From Halioxenophilus aromaticivorans (GTDB taxonomy: Bacteria; Pseudomonadota; Gammaproteobacteria; Pseudomonadales; Cellvibrionaceae): DNA of 64,000 nucleotides. The stretch lies in the NCBI RefSeq assembly GCF_042850945.1, contig NZ_AP031496.1, forward strand, positions 3,224,001-3,288,000, in the 5' to 3' direction. The translations under genes and the position numbers were made by a program. Positions 37,243-45,105 of this stretch are shown in pieces (within the stretch, counting starts at the first letter, position 1; each line of letters starts with the position of its first letter). Under the pieces are notes generated by a model. It was not told where the DNA came from, made no database searches, and was given only the letters and a program-made list of their open reading frames with translations.

Positions 37243-38061
37243 ATGAGTGCATCCCCTCTACTCTCCAAATATTGTAAGCCGGAAGACGGCAACGCAGCGC
37301 AAGACATCACGCCGGAAAAGGCCGGGTGGCAGTACGTCGGATTTGAAGTGCAAGAATTGAAAGCTGGCGACACCATTAGCCAAGCAACGGAAGACCAGGA
37401 ATACTGTTTAGTCTTGGTTTCGGGCCTGGCATCACTGACCAGCAAAACTTTAAATGAAGACAATTTAGGGCAAAGAATGAGCCCGTTTGAGCGAACCCCG
37501 CCCTACTCGGTTTATCTGCCAAACGATGACCAATTCACTTTAACGGCCCTTACAGACGTTGAACTAGCCATTTGTAAAGCACCCAGCAAAGGAACCTACC
37601 CTGCCCGAGTTATTGCGCCTGCGGACGTCGGTGTAGAACACCGCGGCAAGGGCTTTAACAAGCGTTTTGTGCAAAACATCCTGCCCGAAGATAAACCGGC
37701 AGACAGCTTATTGGTAGTGGAAGTATTCACCGATGAGGGCAACACCAGCTCTTACCCGTCCCACAAACATGACCAGGACAACTGCCCGGCTGAAACCTAT
37801 TTAGAAGAAACCTATTACCACAGAATTGACCCGCCTCAAGGATTTGTTTTCCAACGGGTGTACACCGACGACAGAAGCCTGGACGAATCCATGGCGGTGT
37901 ACGATAAAGACGTGGTAATGGTGCCCAAGGGGTATCACCCCGTAGCGACATTGGCAGGCTATACCAGCTACTACCTAAACGTAATGGCCGGGCCTACCCG
38001 CCGCTGGTGTTTTACCTGGGAAAAAGATCACAACTGGGTTAACGGGCCCGATTACAAATAA
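37243..38061 (+). CDS. iolB: 5-deoxy-glucuronate isomerase
   Basis: Cupin-fold isomerase of myo-inositol catabolism that converts 5-deoxy-glucuronate to 2-deoxy-5-keto-gluconate. The 272 residues show the KduI/IolB pattern, with metal ligands in SSYPSHKHD and, near the C-terminus, the histidine in VPKGYHPV. AAGG lies upstream of the ATG. It is the only catabolic gene outside the main iolC-iolG operon, but its promoter carries the same operator motif. A terminator follows. Confidence 0.95.
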   Translation: MSASPLLSKYCKPEDGNAAQDITPEKAGWQYVGFEVQELKAGDTISQATEDQEYCLVLVSGLASLTSKTLNEDNLGQRMSPFERTPPYSVYLPNDDQFTLTALTDVELAICKAPSKGTYPARVIAPADVGVEHRGKGFNKRFVQNILPEDKPADSLLVVEVFTDEGNTSSYPSHKHDQDNCPAETYLEETYYHRIDPPQGFVFQRVYTDDRSLDESMAVYDKDVVMVPKGYHPVATLAGYTSYYLNVMAGPTRRWCFTWEKDHNWVNGPDYK

Positions 38062-38145
38062 ATCACTGAAGATAGGCGCAGCGCTCCCAATTAGTTGAGA
38101 CGCTGCACTACAAGAAAGAGTTCATCCGGCAATCCCAACTTACAC

Positions 38146-38167
38146 AGCGCCGCAAGGCGCTTTTTTT
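38146..38167 (+). terminator. Rho-independent terminator of iolB
   Basis: A 6-bp stem, AGCGCC with GGCGCT around a GCAA tetraloop, is followed by seven T on the plus strand. It lies 85 nt past the iolB stop. Confidence 0.92.
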
Positions 38168-38171
38168 GTGC

Positions 38172-39014
38172 CTAATTTTTGCTTTCGCCGGAATCCCTTG
38201 CTGCCAAGGCAATGGCTAGCACTTGGGCTAACAACATAGAGGATGAAAGTGATCGGAATGCATCTACCTTTGCCTCTTGCACCACAAACGACAATGCACT
38301 GGTATTGGCCAGCGGAGAAACCGGGCTATCGGTAATGGAGAGGACTTTAACGCCTTGATTTGCCGCCCGCGCGGCCAACTCACAAGTATTAGAGGAATAT
38401 GGGCTATAGCTGATGGCAATCAGCAAATCACCGCGGTGCACGTTAGACATTTCTTCGTAAAACTTGCCCCCCGTCCCCTGAATTAAAAACACTTTTTTAT
38501 CGATATGATTCAGCGCGTAATGCAGGTAGGTCGCTACCGCATGAGCCCTGCCGTTACCCAGTAAAAAAATACTGTTACTATCGTGCATCATTTCCACAGC
38601 CGCGGATAAATCATCCTGCAAGGTGGTTTCTACCAGCATATTGAGCGCATTACTGTTTGCCTCGGCAAAGCGAGATAGCAGTTCCGCCCCCTGCCAATTT
38701 TGGTCTTCGCCAACCAATTTAACGCGATTACTGTAGTTGGACGTTTGGTCCAGAAGATCGTCTTTAACCAGGTTTTTAAATTCATTAAAACCATCAAAGC
38801 CCAGGGCAGAAGCAAAGCGAATTAGCGTTGAGGGTGGGATCGACATTTGCTCAGAGATGGTGGCAATGGTCTCGAAGGCGACGGTTCTGGGGTTTTCCAA
38901 AACAAACACCGCTACCTGCTGCAAACGCTTACTCATACTAGGATAGTGAGATTTAATCAGATCTTGAATATCCGACCAGTTTTTCTTATTGGTGGCAGGA
39001 TCAGACTTAGGCAT
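38172..39014 (-). CDS. RpiR-family transcriptional regulator, probable inositol regulator
   Basis: A 280-residue regulator. The N-terminal helix-turn-helix (about 20-85: VAFETIATISEQMSIPPSTLIRF) is followed by a SIS sugar-phosphate-binding domain (about 130-265: IFLLGNGRAHAVATYL, then DLLIAISYSPYSSNT). RpiR-type IolR proteins control inositol genes in rhizobia and Salmonella and respond to phosphorylated intermediates. Its place between iolB and the TonB receptor makes it the likely reader of the TGAAAT-N4-ATTTCA sites. Its own upstream region shows no copy of the site. Family certain; target inferred. Confidence 0.9.
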   Translation of the reverse strand: MPKSDPATNKKNWSDIQDLIKSHYPSMSKRLQQVAVFVLENPRTVAFETIATISEQMSIPPSTLIRFASALGFDGFNEFKNLVKDDLLDQTSNYSNRVKLVGEDQNWQGAELLSRFAEANSNALNMLVETTLQDDLSAAVEMMHDSNSIFLLGNGRAHAVATYLHYALNHIDKKVFLIQGTGGKFYEEMSNVHRGDLLIAISYSPYSSNTCELAARAANQGVKVLSITDSPVSPLANTSALSFVVQEAKVDAFRSLSSSMLLAQVLAIALAARDSGESKN

Positions 39015-39082
39015 TGACTATTCCAAATTGCATCGACTTATAGCAGAAAGATTAACATAACTGCCATCATATTGTTATAAAA

Positions 39083-39115
39083 CAAAAAAACCCCCAAACC
39101 ATAAATTTAGGGGTA
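39083..39115 (-). terminator. Rho-independent terminator of the TonB receptor gene
   Basis: On the minus strand CCCCTAAA pairs with TTTGGGGG (one G-T pair), with a loop of about 7 nt, followed by seven T. It lies about 40 nt downstream of the receptor stop. Confidence 0.8.
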
Positions 39116-39153
39116 CTTCGTAACTATTATACCGAAGATAAGCTATTGGTGAG

Positions 39154-42018
39154 TTAGAACTGGGCCCTGAAACCTAACGCGTAACGAGGTCCGGTTTTGC
39201 TGTACCAAATGAACTGGTCATCAAATCGTCCGTGCTTACGAATCTCTTCGTCACCAATATTGGTACCCTCCAAGAAGACGGATACGCTGTCGTTAATATG
39301 GTAGCTAACCCGCGCATCAATCTGCTCGTATTCTTCAACAAACACAGGCTCCACACCGGCTTTAGGATTAACCAAATGCTCTAGGAACTGGTCTCGCCAG
39401 CTCCAGCTTAGGCGGGCCTCAAAATACTCGGTTTCGTAAAACACGGTGGCATTCATAGAATCGCCCAACCCTGGGATCGCAAACGCTTGGTCGAGCGGCG
39501 AGCTGGCGGATACGCCGGCGTTAGAATCCATAAAGGTGGCGTTGGCACTGAAACCCAAGCCCATTTCAAACACGTATTGGCCGGATAGCTCAATACCGTC
39601 TACTTTTGCGGTTTCCGAATTCAAGGGGCGCTGTACGTTAACCTCTACAGTACCCGCGGCCGGGTCCAGTAAGCCGTCAGCCAAACCTGCGTCTAGCAGA
39701 TTACCGATGGCGACGTTATCAACAGTAACACCCTGCGAGCCAACCACAACAAAGTCGCGCACTTCTTTTTCAAAGTAGGCTGCAGACACATAATTGAGCT
39801 CGCCCCAATAATACTCGACGCCCAAGTCCCAGTTGGTACTGGTGTACGGCTCTAGCTCAACATTACCACCGAAGGCATTAATGTTATTAGGGCGCAAATC
39901 GGCGTAGGAAAAGCGTGGAGCCAAATCTGCCAACTCAGGCCGGCTCATGGTTTCGTACATAGCGAACTTGATGTTTAAGTTATCGCTGGGCTTTAATGTA
40001 AGCGCCAAATTTGGCAATAACTTTTTGTAATCGTTAGTCGCGCTTTGTAACACTACACTGCTGCCCTCTGCGTACACTGGCGCATACTGAGTCGGCGTAC
40101 CCTGGGACAAACCAATCAGTGTTTGCTGCGCACCGGAAGCTTCGTTCTCAGTCCATACATAGCGCAGGCCCGCGTTTAAGGTCCAAGCCCAATCGCCAAA
40201 CAGCTCGCCATCCAAGGTCATATCGGTGTACATGGCAAAAATATTTTCTTTTACATTAAAGCTGTCTGGCTGCTGCGTACCAAAGAAGCCACCAGGTTGA
40301 TCTGCGTAGTATTCAACGTAGCTCGAATAAGCCGCCGGCAACGGTACTGCAGGGTTACAATTGGGGTCTGTGTTACACGCGTCCAAGGCCTGAAGGCCTG
40401 CAGGCGATGACTGCCAACCGATGTAATCTGCCAAGTTAAAGGCAAAGGTTTCGCGGAAGGTGTTAGGCGAAACACCCGACAGCAAACCTGAATTATCGCC
40501 ATTCAAGATTAGCTCATTGGGTACATCCACGCTAAAGAAACAGTACAGACAAAACACACCGAATCCAGGGCGTACGATATCCACTGTTTTATCCTCTTCG
40601 GAGTATGAAGCCCCAAATCGGATTTGCGATAACATGCCACCATCAGTGGGCTCCCATACGTTATCAAACTTAAATTCAAAAACCTCACCCTCTACACTGT
40701 TACCGCCAGTACCGTCACCGGCTTGGTCGCCAAACTGGGCAACATGGGATAGATAACTGTTTTTATCTAACAGGCGTGCCTGTACCGCAGCAGGATAAAT
40801 GATTTCTGATTCAGAGCCGGTGTTGATAAAAGAAAACTCATCGGTAAAGCCCATTACCGCCTGTCCGTTGCCATTGCCTTGCTTGGCTTCGGTTTGCGAC
40901 CAAGAAGCATCAAACTTAGAGGTGAGTTCGTCGGTCGGCGCCCAATCCAAATTAAAACCAATGGCCTTGGTTTCTGTGGGCCGGCCCTCCAGGCGATTCA
41001 TAATACCAACTTCACTGGCAATATCTTGTGACAATACTGTGCCGTTGTTGTCTAGCACTACGTTGCTTGTGCCGCCAGGGTCGCCAAACCAGCTACCCAA
41101 CAAATTCGAAGAGGATTCCACTTCGTATTCGTTGTAAAAGCCGTCTACAGTCATTCGTAATTCATCACTGAAATCATGCTGTACAACTGCTTGAATATTG
41201 GTACGCTCACGGGACTGGGTTCTACGGCCGGTTTGTGTTTCGCGGGGAATAAACGCGGTGCTAACATTGCCGGGGTTAGAATTACCATCCGCGAAATTAA
41301 TTCTCTCTACTTCTGTGGGAATCCAACCGTTGGTATTGGTGTAATCTTCCTGAGACTCACGCTCTTGGTAAGATACGGAAAAGAGTACACCGGTGTTACC
41401 GTCATTGATTATCTTAGAAACCAAGCCAAACAGCTGCGGCGTATTTTCGCCACTGTTGTCGTCCATCAGCGCTTTGCCAGACAATAAATACTGATCTTGT
41501 CCGAGTTTCAACGGTCGAGCGGTTTCTAGGTTAATGGTGGAACCAATGCCACCTTCTTGTAGATGCGCGGTACCACTTTTATAAATTTGCGCGCCAGAAA
41601 TTAATTCCGCTGGGTACAAGTCAAAACTGAATTGACGGCCGCCAGTCTCAGAGACAATTCTTCGGCCGTTAACCAAAACGGTATTAAAACTCGGGCCAAA
41701 TCCGCGTACAGTGACGTACTGCCCTTCACCACCATTACGATCTATGGCCACGCCCGGAATACGCTGCAGCGACTCCGCGATATTGGTGTCGGGGAATTTA
41801 CCAAGCCCTTCAGCAGAAATGGCATCCATTACACCGACGGAATCGCGTTTTAGATCTTGGGCTTGTTCCAAACTGCGACGAATACTAGTGACTACCACCT
41901 CTTCAATCATCGATGCATTTGCACCGGTTTCTTGCGCATGCACTTGGCCTACAGCCAATGCTGCGGTACAGCAAGAGACACAACTAGCGAGGAGGTTCTT
42001 TTTGAAACTGAAGGACAT
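39154..42018 (-). CDS. TonB-dependent outer-membrane receptor of the inositol locus
   Basis: Outer-membrane beta-barrel transporter of 954 residues, in the carbohydrate-type TonB-receptor subfamily common in Xanthomonas, Caulobacter and Cellvibrio relatives. It has a signal peptide (residues about 7-28, cleavage VHA-QET), a TonB-box-like start (EEVVVTSIR), a plug domain (DTNIAESLQRIPGVAIDR, VTVRGFGPSFNTVLVNGR) and a barrel ending in the aromatic RYALGFRAQF. The open frame reaches 42141, but the ATG at 42018 has a GGAGAA site and starts the signal peptide. Its promoter carries the operator pair seen at iolB and iolC, so the cargo is probably inositol or an inositol conjugate. Cargo is inferred. 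Confidence 0.92.
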   Translation of the reverse strand: MSFSFKKNLLASCVSCCTAALAVGQVHAQETGANASMIEEVVVTSIRRSLEQAQDLKRDSVGVMDAISAEGLGKFPDTNIAESLQRIPGVAIDRNGGEGQYVTVRGFGPSFNTVLVNGRRIVSETGGRQFSFDLYPAELISGAQIYKSGTAHLQEGGIGSTINLETARPLKLGQDQYLLSGKALMDDNSGENTPQLFGLVSKIINDGNTGVLFSVSYQERESQEDYTNTNGWIPTEVERINFADGNSNPGNVSTAFIPRETQTGRRTQSRERTNIQAVVQHDFSDELRMTVDGFYNEYEVESSSNLLGSWFGDPGGTSNVVLDNNGTVLSQDIASEVGIMNRLEGRPTETKAIGFNLDWAPTDELTSKFDASWSQTEAKQGNGNGQAVMGFTDEFSFINTGSESEIIYPAAVQARLLDKNSYLSHVAQFGDQAGDGTGGNSVEGEVFEFKFDNVWEPTDGGMLSQIRFGASYSEEDKTVDIVRPGFGVFCLYCFFSVDVPNELILNGDNSGLLSGVSPNTFRETFAFNLADYIGWQSSPAGLQALDACNTDPNCNPAVPLPAAYSSYVEYYADQPGGFFGTQQPDSFNVKENIFAMYTDMTLDGELFGDWAWTLNAGLRYVWTENEASGAQQTLIGLSQGTPTQYAPVYAEGSSVVLQSATNDYKKLLPNLALTLKPSDNLNIKFAMYETMSRPELADLAPRFSYADLRPNNINAFGGNVELEPYTSTNWDLGVEYYWGELNYVSAAYFEKEVRDFVVVGSQGVTVDNVAIGNLLDAGLADGLLDPAAGTVEVNVQRPLNSETAKVDGIELSGQYVFEMGLGFSANATFMDSNAGVSASSPLDQAFAIPGLGDSMNATVFYETEYFEARLSWSWRDQFLEHLVNPKAGVEPVFVEEYEQIDARVSYHINDSVSVFLEGTNIGDEEIRKHGRFDDQFIWYSKTGPRYALGFRAQF

Positions 42019-42239
42019 TTTATGTTCTCCCAATATTATTCTTATTTTTGTACCAACGAAGCTGTGAGCAAGACCAGCTAACCGATTCAATGCCACAAAG
42101 CCCGCTGCGTCTAAAAAATCGCGCAACCCTTGGCTAAACACTTCTTCGATACAGTGAGTGATGGTGCATGATTATAAGCGTGACGAACCGCTGGTCACCC
42201 CAACCTTGAAGTCCACGTCGATGTCATGCTGGCGAGCAC

Positions 42240-42289
42240 ATTATAAAATTTATATTTCCAGGTCAACACCAAATGAAATATTTATTGCA
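42240..42289 (-). promoter_or_regulatory. receptor promoter with inositol operator pair
   Basis: On the minus strand TTGACC (plus 42261-42266) and TATAAT (plus 42240-42245) form a strong sigma-70 promoter with a somewhat short 15-bp spacer. Site TAAAAT-TTAT-ATTTCC at 42244-42259 overlaps the -10 and spacer. Site TGAAAT-ATTT-ATTGCA at 42274-42289 lies just upstream of the -35. The two sites are 30 bp apart, about three helical turns, and on the same face of the DNA. Confidence 0.7.
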
Positions 42290-42499
42290 TATCGAACCCC
42301 AAAGACACTTGCCTGAGCAAATCAATCAATAGCCTTCATATTCGATCAAAAAGGAATAACTATGGGGAAGCGAGGCAATCAAACCGACACAACTGATCTT
42401 TTCGTCCAATAATAGTGGTTATCCGAATCGAATCAAGAAAATAACCCACCAAGATCTGCCATCTGCCAAACGGAATATTTTGGAATAAATAAAAACTAG

Positions 42500-42528
42500 T
42501 TGAAATTTTTATTTCATAAATGTTTACT
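42500..42528 (+). promoter_or_regulatory. porter promoter with perfect inositol operator
   Basis: The 16-bp palindrome TGAAAT-TTTT-ATTTCA at 42501-42516 is perfect in both half sites. It overlaps a candidate promoter: TTGAAA (42500-42505), 17-bp spacer, TTTACT (42523-42528). A repressor bound here would block RNA polymerase. A second upstream copy (around 42471-42486) is too degenerate to claim. Confidence 0.75.
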
Positions 42529-42767
42529 AGGCGTACCCCGAGACGGTCACATAAAGCATCATAATTAGTCTCTGGTTTTAAGCTAGAGCCAACGACTTAT
42601 TTTAGGTCGCTCTGGCAAGAATAAGTAGTAGCCTAGCGAACACGCGAGTATTACATCACGGCCACATAGCTTGAACTTTGATGTACATCACTGCGGGCTC
42701 TGAGCCCCAAGGCCAATCGCCTAAGCACTATAACTAAGTACAACAATAAAATTCAGGAGGAAACACA

Positions 42768-44186
42768 ATGTCGCAGAGCGCCGCTGTGTCACCATCGATA
42801 GACCTACCCGAGAACAAATCCGGGCCACACACATCACGCTTGGGCCTAATTACCGTTGTCGCTACTTTCGGCGGCCTTCTCTTTGGCTACGATACAGGCG
42901 TTATCAACGGTGCCCTAGAACCCATGAAGTTAGACTTGGGCCTAAACCCTGCGAAGGAAGGCTTTGTAGTCAGCATTCTTATATTTGGTGCTGCCCTAGG
43001 CGCCCTGATTGGCGGTAACCTCGCTGACCGCTATGGCAGAAAACACAACATTATGCTGCTTGCCTTGGTGTTTATGGTTGGCACCCTTGGCTGTTGCTTG
43101 GCGCCAAACTGGCAGATGCTAGGCTTATTCCGCTTTATATTAGGCTTGGCTGTAGGCGGAGCATCCACTACTGTGCCTATCTACCTGGCCGAGGTATCCC
43201 CGTTTGAAAAACGCGGCAGCCTCGTTACCCGAAATGAGGTCATGATCGTTTCCGGTCAATTTGCTGCATTTATTATCAATGCCATTTTATTCAGCGTGTG
43301 GGGTGAACACGAAGTGATTTGGCGCTATATGCTTGCTGTAGCAGTGTTGCCGGCAATAGCGTTGTTCGTTGGCATGATGAGTATGCCAGAAAGCCCACGC
43401 TGGCTAGCCTCAAAAGGCCGCAAGCAAGAAGCTTTTGAGGTTCTAAGTCAAATACGCAGCCCAGAGCGCGCGGCCGCAGAGATGGAAGAGATCAACGCTC
43501 TGTCGACAAACGGCGACAGCCGACCTACCAGTAGCTGGAAAGATCTAACCACTCCTTGGATCCGACGATTGATAATTATCGGTATCGGCGTGGGCGTGTT
43601 TCAGCAGTTAACGGGTATCAACTCCATTATGTATTACGGCACCCAGCTATTGCAGCAAGCCGGATTTACCAGCCAGGGAGCCATTGTTGCCAACACCCTA
43701 TTTGGTTTGGCAAGCGTAGTCGGTATCTGTATTGGTCTAATGGTGATGAACAAATTGGATCGACGAGTGATGCTATTGGGCGGTTTTGTACTCACCACTC
43801 TATTTCACCTATTGGTTGGCTTATCGGCCTACTTTCTTCCAGAAAGCGCGGCCAAACCCTATGTCGTTCTTTCTCTGGTTATTGCTTTTGTATTCTTTAT
43901 GCAGGGCACCATCGGCCCACTGGCGTGGCTGCTTTTATCGGAGATTTTCCCGCTGCATGTTCGCTCTTATGCGATGGGCGTGTGCGTATTTATGCTCTGG
44001 ATCACAAACGCCACTGTGGCTTTTGTATTTCCACCCATAGTTTCGCAGTTTGGCATTGCTCCCACGTTCTTTTTATTCGCCGCACTTGGCGTTTTAGCCC
44101 TGATATTCATTGGCACCATGGTGCCAGAAACTCGTGGTAAAACCCTGGAAGAGTTTGAGGACGAATTCAAAGCCGAATACAGCTAG
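42768..44186 (+). CDS. MFS sugar porter, probable myo-inositol transporter
   Basis: Inner-membrane proton symporter of the sugar-porter family, 472 residues with 12 membrane segments. Signatures are FGYDTGVINGAL in the first segment, LADRYGRK between segments 2 and 3, PESPRWL after segment 6, QQLTGINSIMYYG in segment 7 and PETRGKTLEEFE after segment 12. These resemble IolT and other inositol porters, but related xylose and galactose porters share them. A strong AGGAGG site precedes the ATG. Location in the iol regulon supports myo-inositol as substrate. Confidence 0.88.
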   Translation: MSQSAAVSPSIDLPENKSGPHTSRLGLITVVATFGGLLFGYDTGVINGALEPMKLDLGLNPAKEGFVVSILIFGAALGALIGGNLADRYGRKHNIMLLALVFMVGTLGCCLAPNWQMLGLFRFILGLAVGGASTTVPIYLAEVSPFEKRGSLVTRNEVMIVSGQFAAFIINAILFSVWGEHEVIWRYMLAVAVLPAIALFVGMMSMPESPRWLASKGRKQEAFEVLSQIRSPERAAAEMEEINALSTNGDSRPTSSWKDLTTPWIRRLIIIGIGVGVFQQLTGINSIMYYGTQLLQQAGFTSQGAIVANTLFGLASVVGICIGLMVMNKLDRRVMLLGGFVLTTLFHLLVGLSAYFLPESAAKPYVVLSLVIAFVFFMQGTIGPLAWLLLSEIFPLHVRSYAMGVCVFMLWITNATVAFVFPPIVSQFGIAPTFFLFAALGVLALIFIGTMVPETRGKTLEEFEDEFKAEYS

Positions 44187-44267
44187 CCAGTGCCGGGGTC
44201 AACCGCTGTTGGCCCCGCAACTTTCCATCGCCTGTTCACAACAGTAACAATAAATAAAGGACAGAAA

Positions 44268-44966
44268 ATGCACTGCACGGTACCCCTACTCAGCGCCGCA
44301 GAATGCGATCAGATCACAGCGACACTTCGCCAACTTCCCTGGCAAGAGGGCCATGCTCCAGGCGAGCTCTATCGTGAGAAAATTAAGCGTAACCAAGAGA
44401 TTGCTCTCGAGATGAGCCCGGAGACTAAAGTCGCCGATGACATTATGGCGACCATATCTAGAAAGCTCATGGCCAACGCCGACGTGCGCAACAAAACCTT
44501 CGCCAAAACGCTGGTTAACCCAAGGTTTAACCTGTGCGAAAACAGTGGGTTCTATGCTAAGCATGCCGATTCCGCATTCCTTGGTAATCAACGCCAACAA
44601 GTTAGAACGGATATTTCACTGACCCTCTTTTTGTCTGACCCAGACAGCTATCAAGGTGGCGAACTGTCGTTGCAATATGCCTGCGGTGACGCACAACTGA
44701 TAAAGCCAGCTAAAGGCTGTGTGGTGTTTTACCCATCTGGCGTTATGCACGAGGTCAAACCGGTAACTAACGGCCAGCGGATTTGCTTTGTAGGTTGGAT
44801 CCAATCCCACATCCAAGACCCTCAGAATCGTTCTATTTTGAGTGAAATAACCACCCTGTGCGACGACATGATGGCGGACCCAAACCTAGCGTTGGGTGAT
44901 TTGCACACGCGGGCACAGAACATTAAACACAACCTATTTCGGCGCTGGTGGCAGAACCACAATTGA
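44268..44966 (+). CDS. PiuC/YbiX-type 2-oxoglutarate-Fe(II) oxygenase
   Basis: PKHD-type hydroxylase fold of 232 residues, close to the length of YbiX/PiuC. The iron ligands are visible as H99-x-D101 (AKHADSAF) and H161 (VMHEVKP), and R171 should bind 2-oxoglutarate. The frame opens at 44190, but the ATG at 44268 has AAAGGA at good spacing and gives the family N-terminus MHCTVPLLSAAECDQI. Such proteins are usually linked to iron-siderophore TonB receptors. Here the gene follows the inositol porter by 81 nt and shares the cluster with a TonB receptor. The substrate is unknown. Confidence 0.82.
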   Translation: MHCTVPLLSAAECDQITATLRQLPWQEGHAPGELYREKIKRNQEIALEMSPETKVADDIMATISRKLMANADVRNKTFAKTLVNPRFNLCENSGFYAKHADSAFLGNQRQQVRTDISLTLFLSDPDSYQGGELSLQYACGDAQLIKPAKGCVVFYPSGVMHEVKPVTNGQRICFVGWIQSHIQDPQNRSILSEITTLCDDMMADPNLALGDLHTRAQNIKHNLFRRWWQNHN

Positions 44967-44984
44967 TTTCGTAACAGGCGCCAA

Positions 44985-45041
44985 TAAAATCGTTTTTTCA
45001 TATAAAATATTATTGAAATTTTTATTCCATATAGCTAAGCT
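44985..45041 (+). promoter_or_regulatory. iolC promoter with inositol operator pair
   Basis: Site TAAAAT-CGTT-TTTTCA at 44985-45000 and site TGAAAT-TTTT-ATTCCA at 45014-45029 are 29 bp apart. The second overlaps a candidate promoter: TTGAAA (45013-45018), 17-bp spacer, TAAGCT (45036-45041, weak -10). Transcription would start about 60 nt before iolC and would give the iolC-to-iolG operon its own start. Confidence 0.65.
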
Positions 45042-45105
45042 AGCCCGCTGAAACACTGACAAAAGTGAAAGACACAAGCACTAGCAGCTCGGCCGGAGAA
45101 CTATA

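Larger units (their letters stand above)
42019..42767. other. divergent regulatory region between the TonB receptor and inositol porter genes
   Basis: This 749-nt gap contains no believable gene. It holds two promoter-operator modules (42240-42289 for the receptor, 42500-42528 for the porter), listed separately. Predicted start points leave leaders of about 215 nt for the receptor and about 230 nt for the porter, much longer than those of iolB and iolC. Confidence 0.7.

Noticed and set aside
43556..44140. 194-residue reading frame inside the inositol porter gene
   Set aside because: It is an out-of-frame shadow of a gene with clear sugar-porter motifs.
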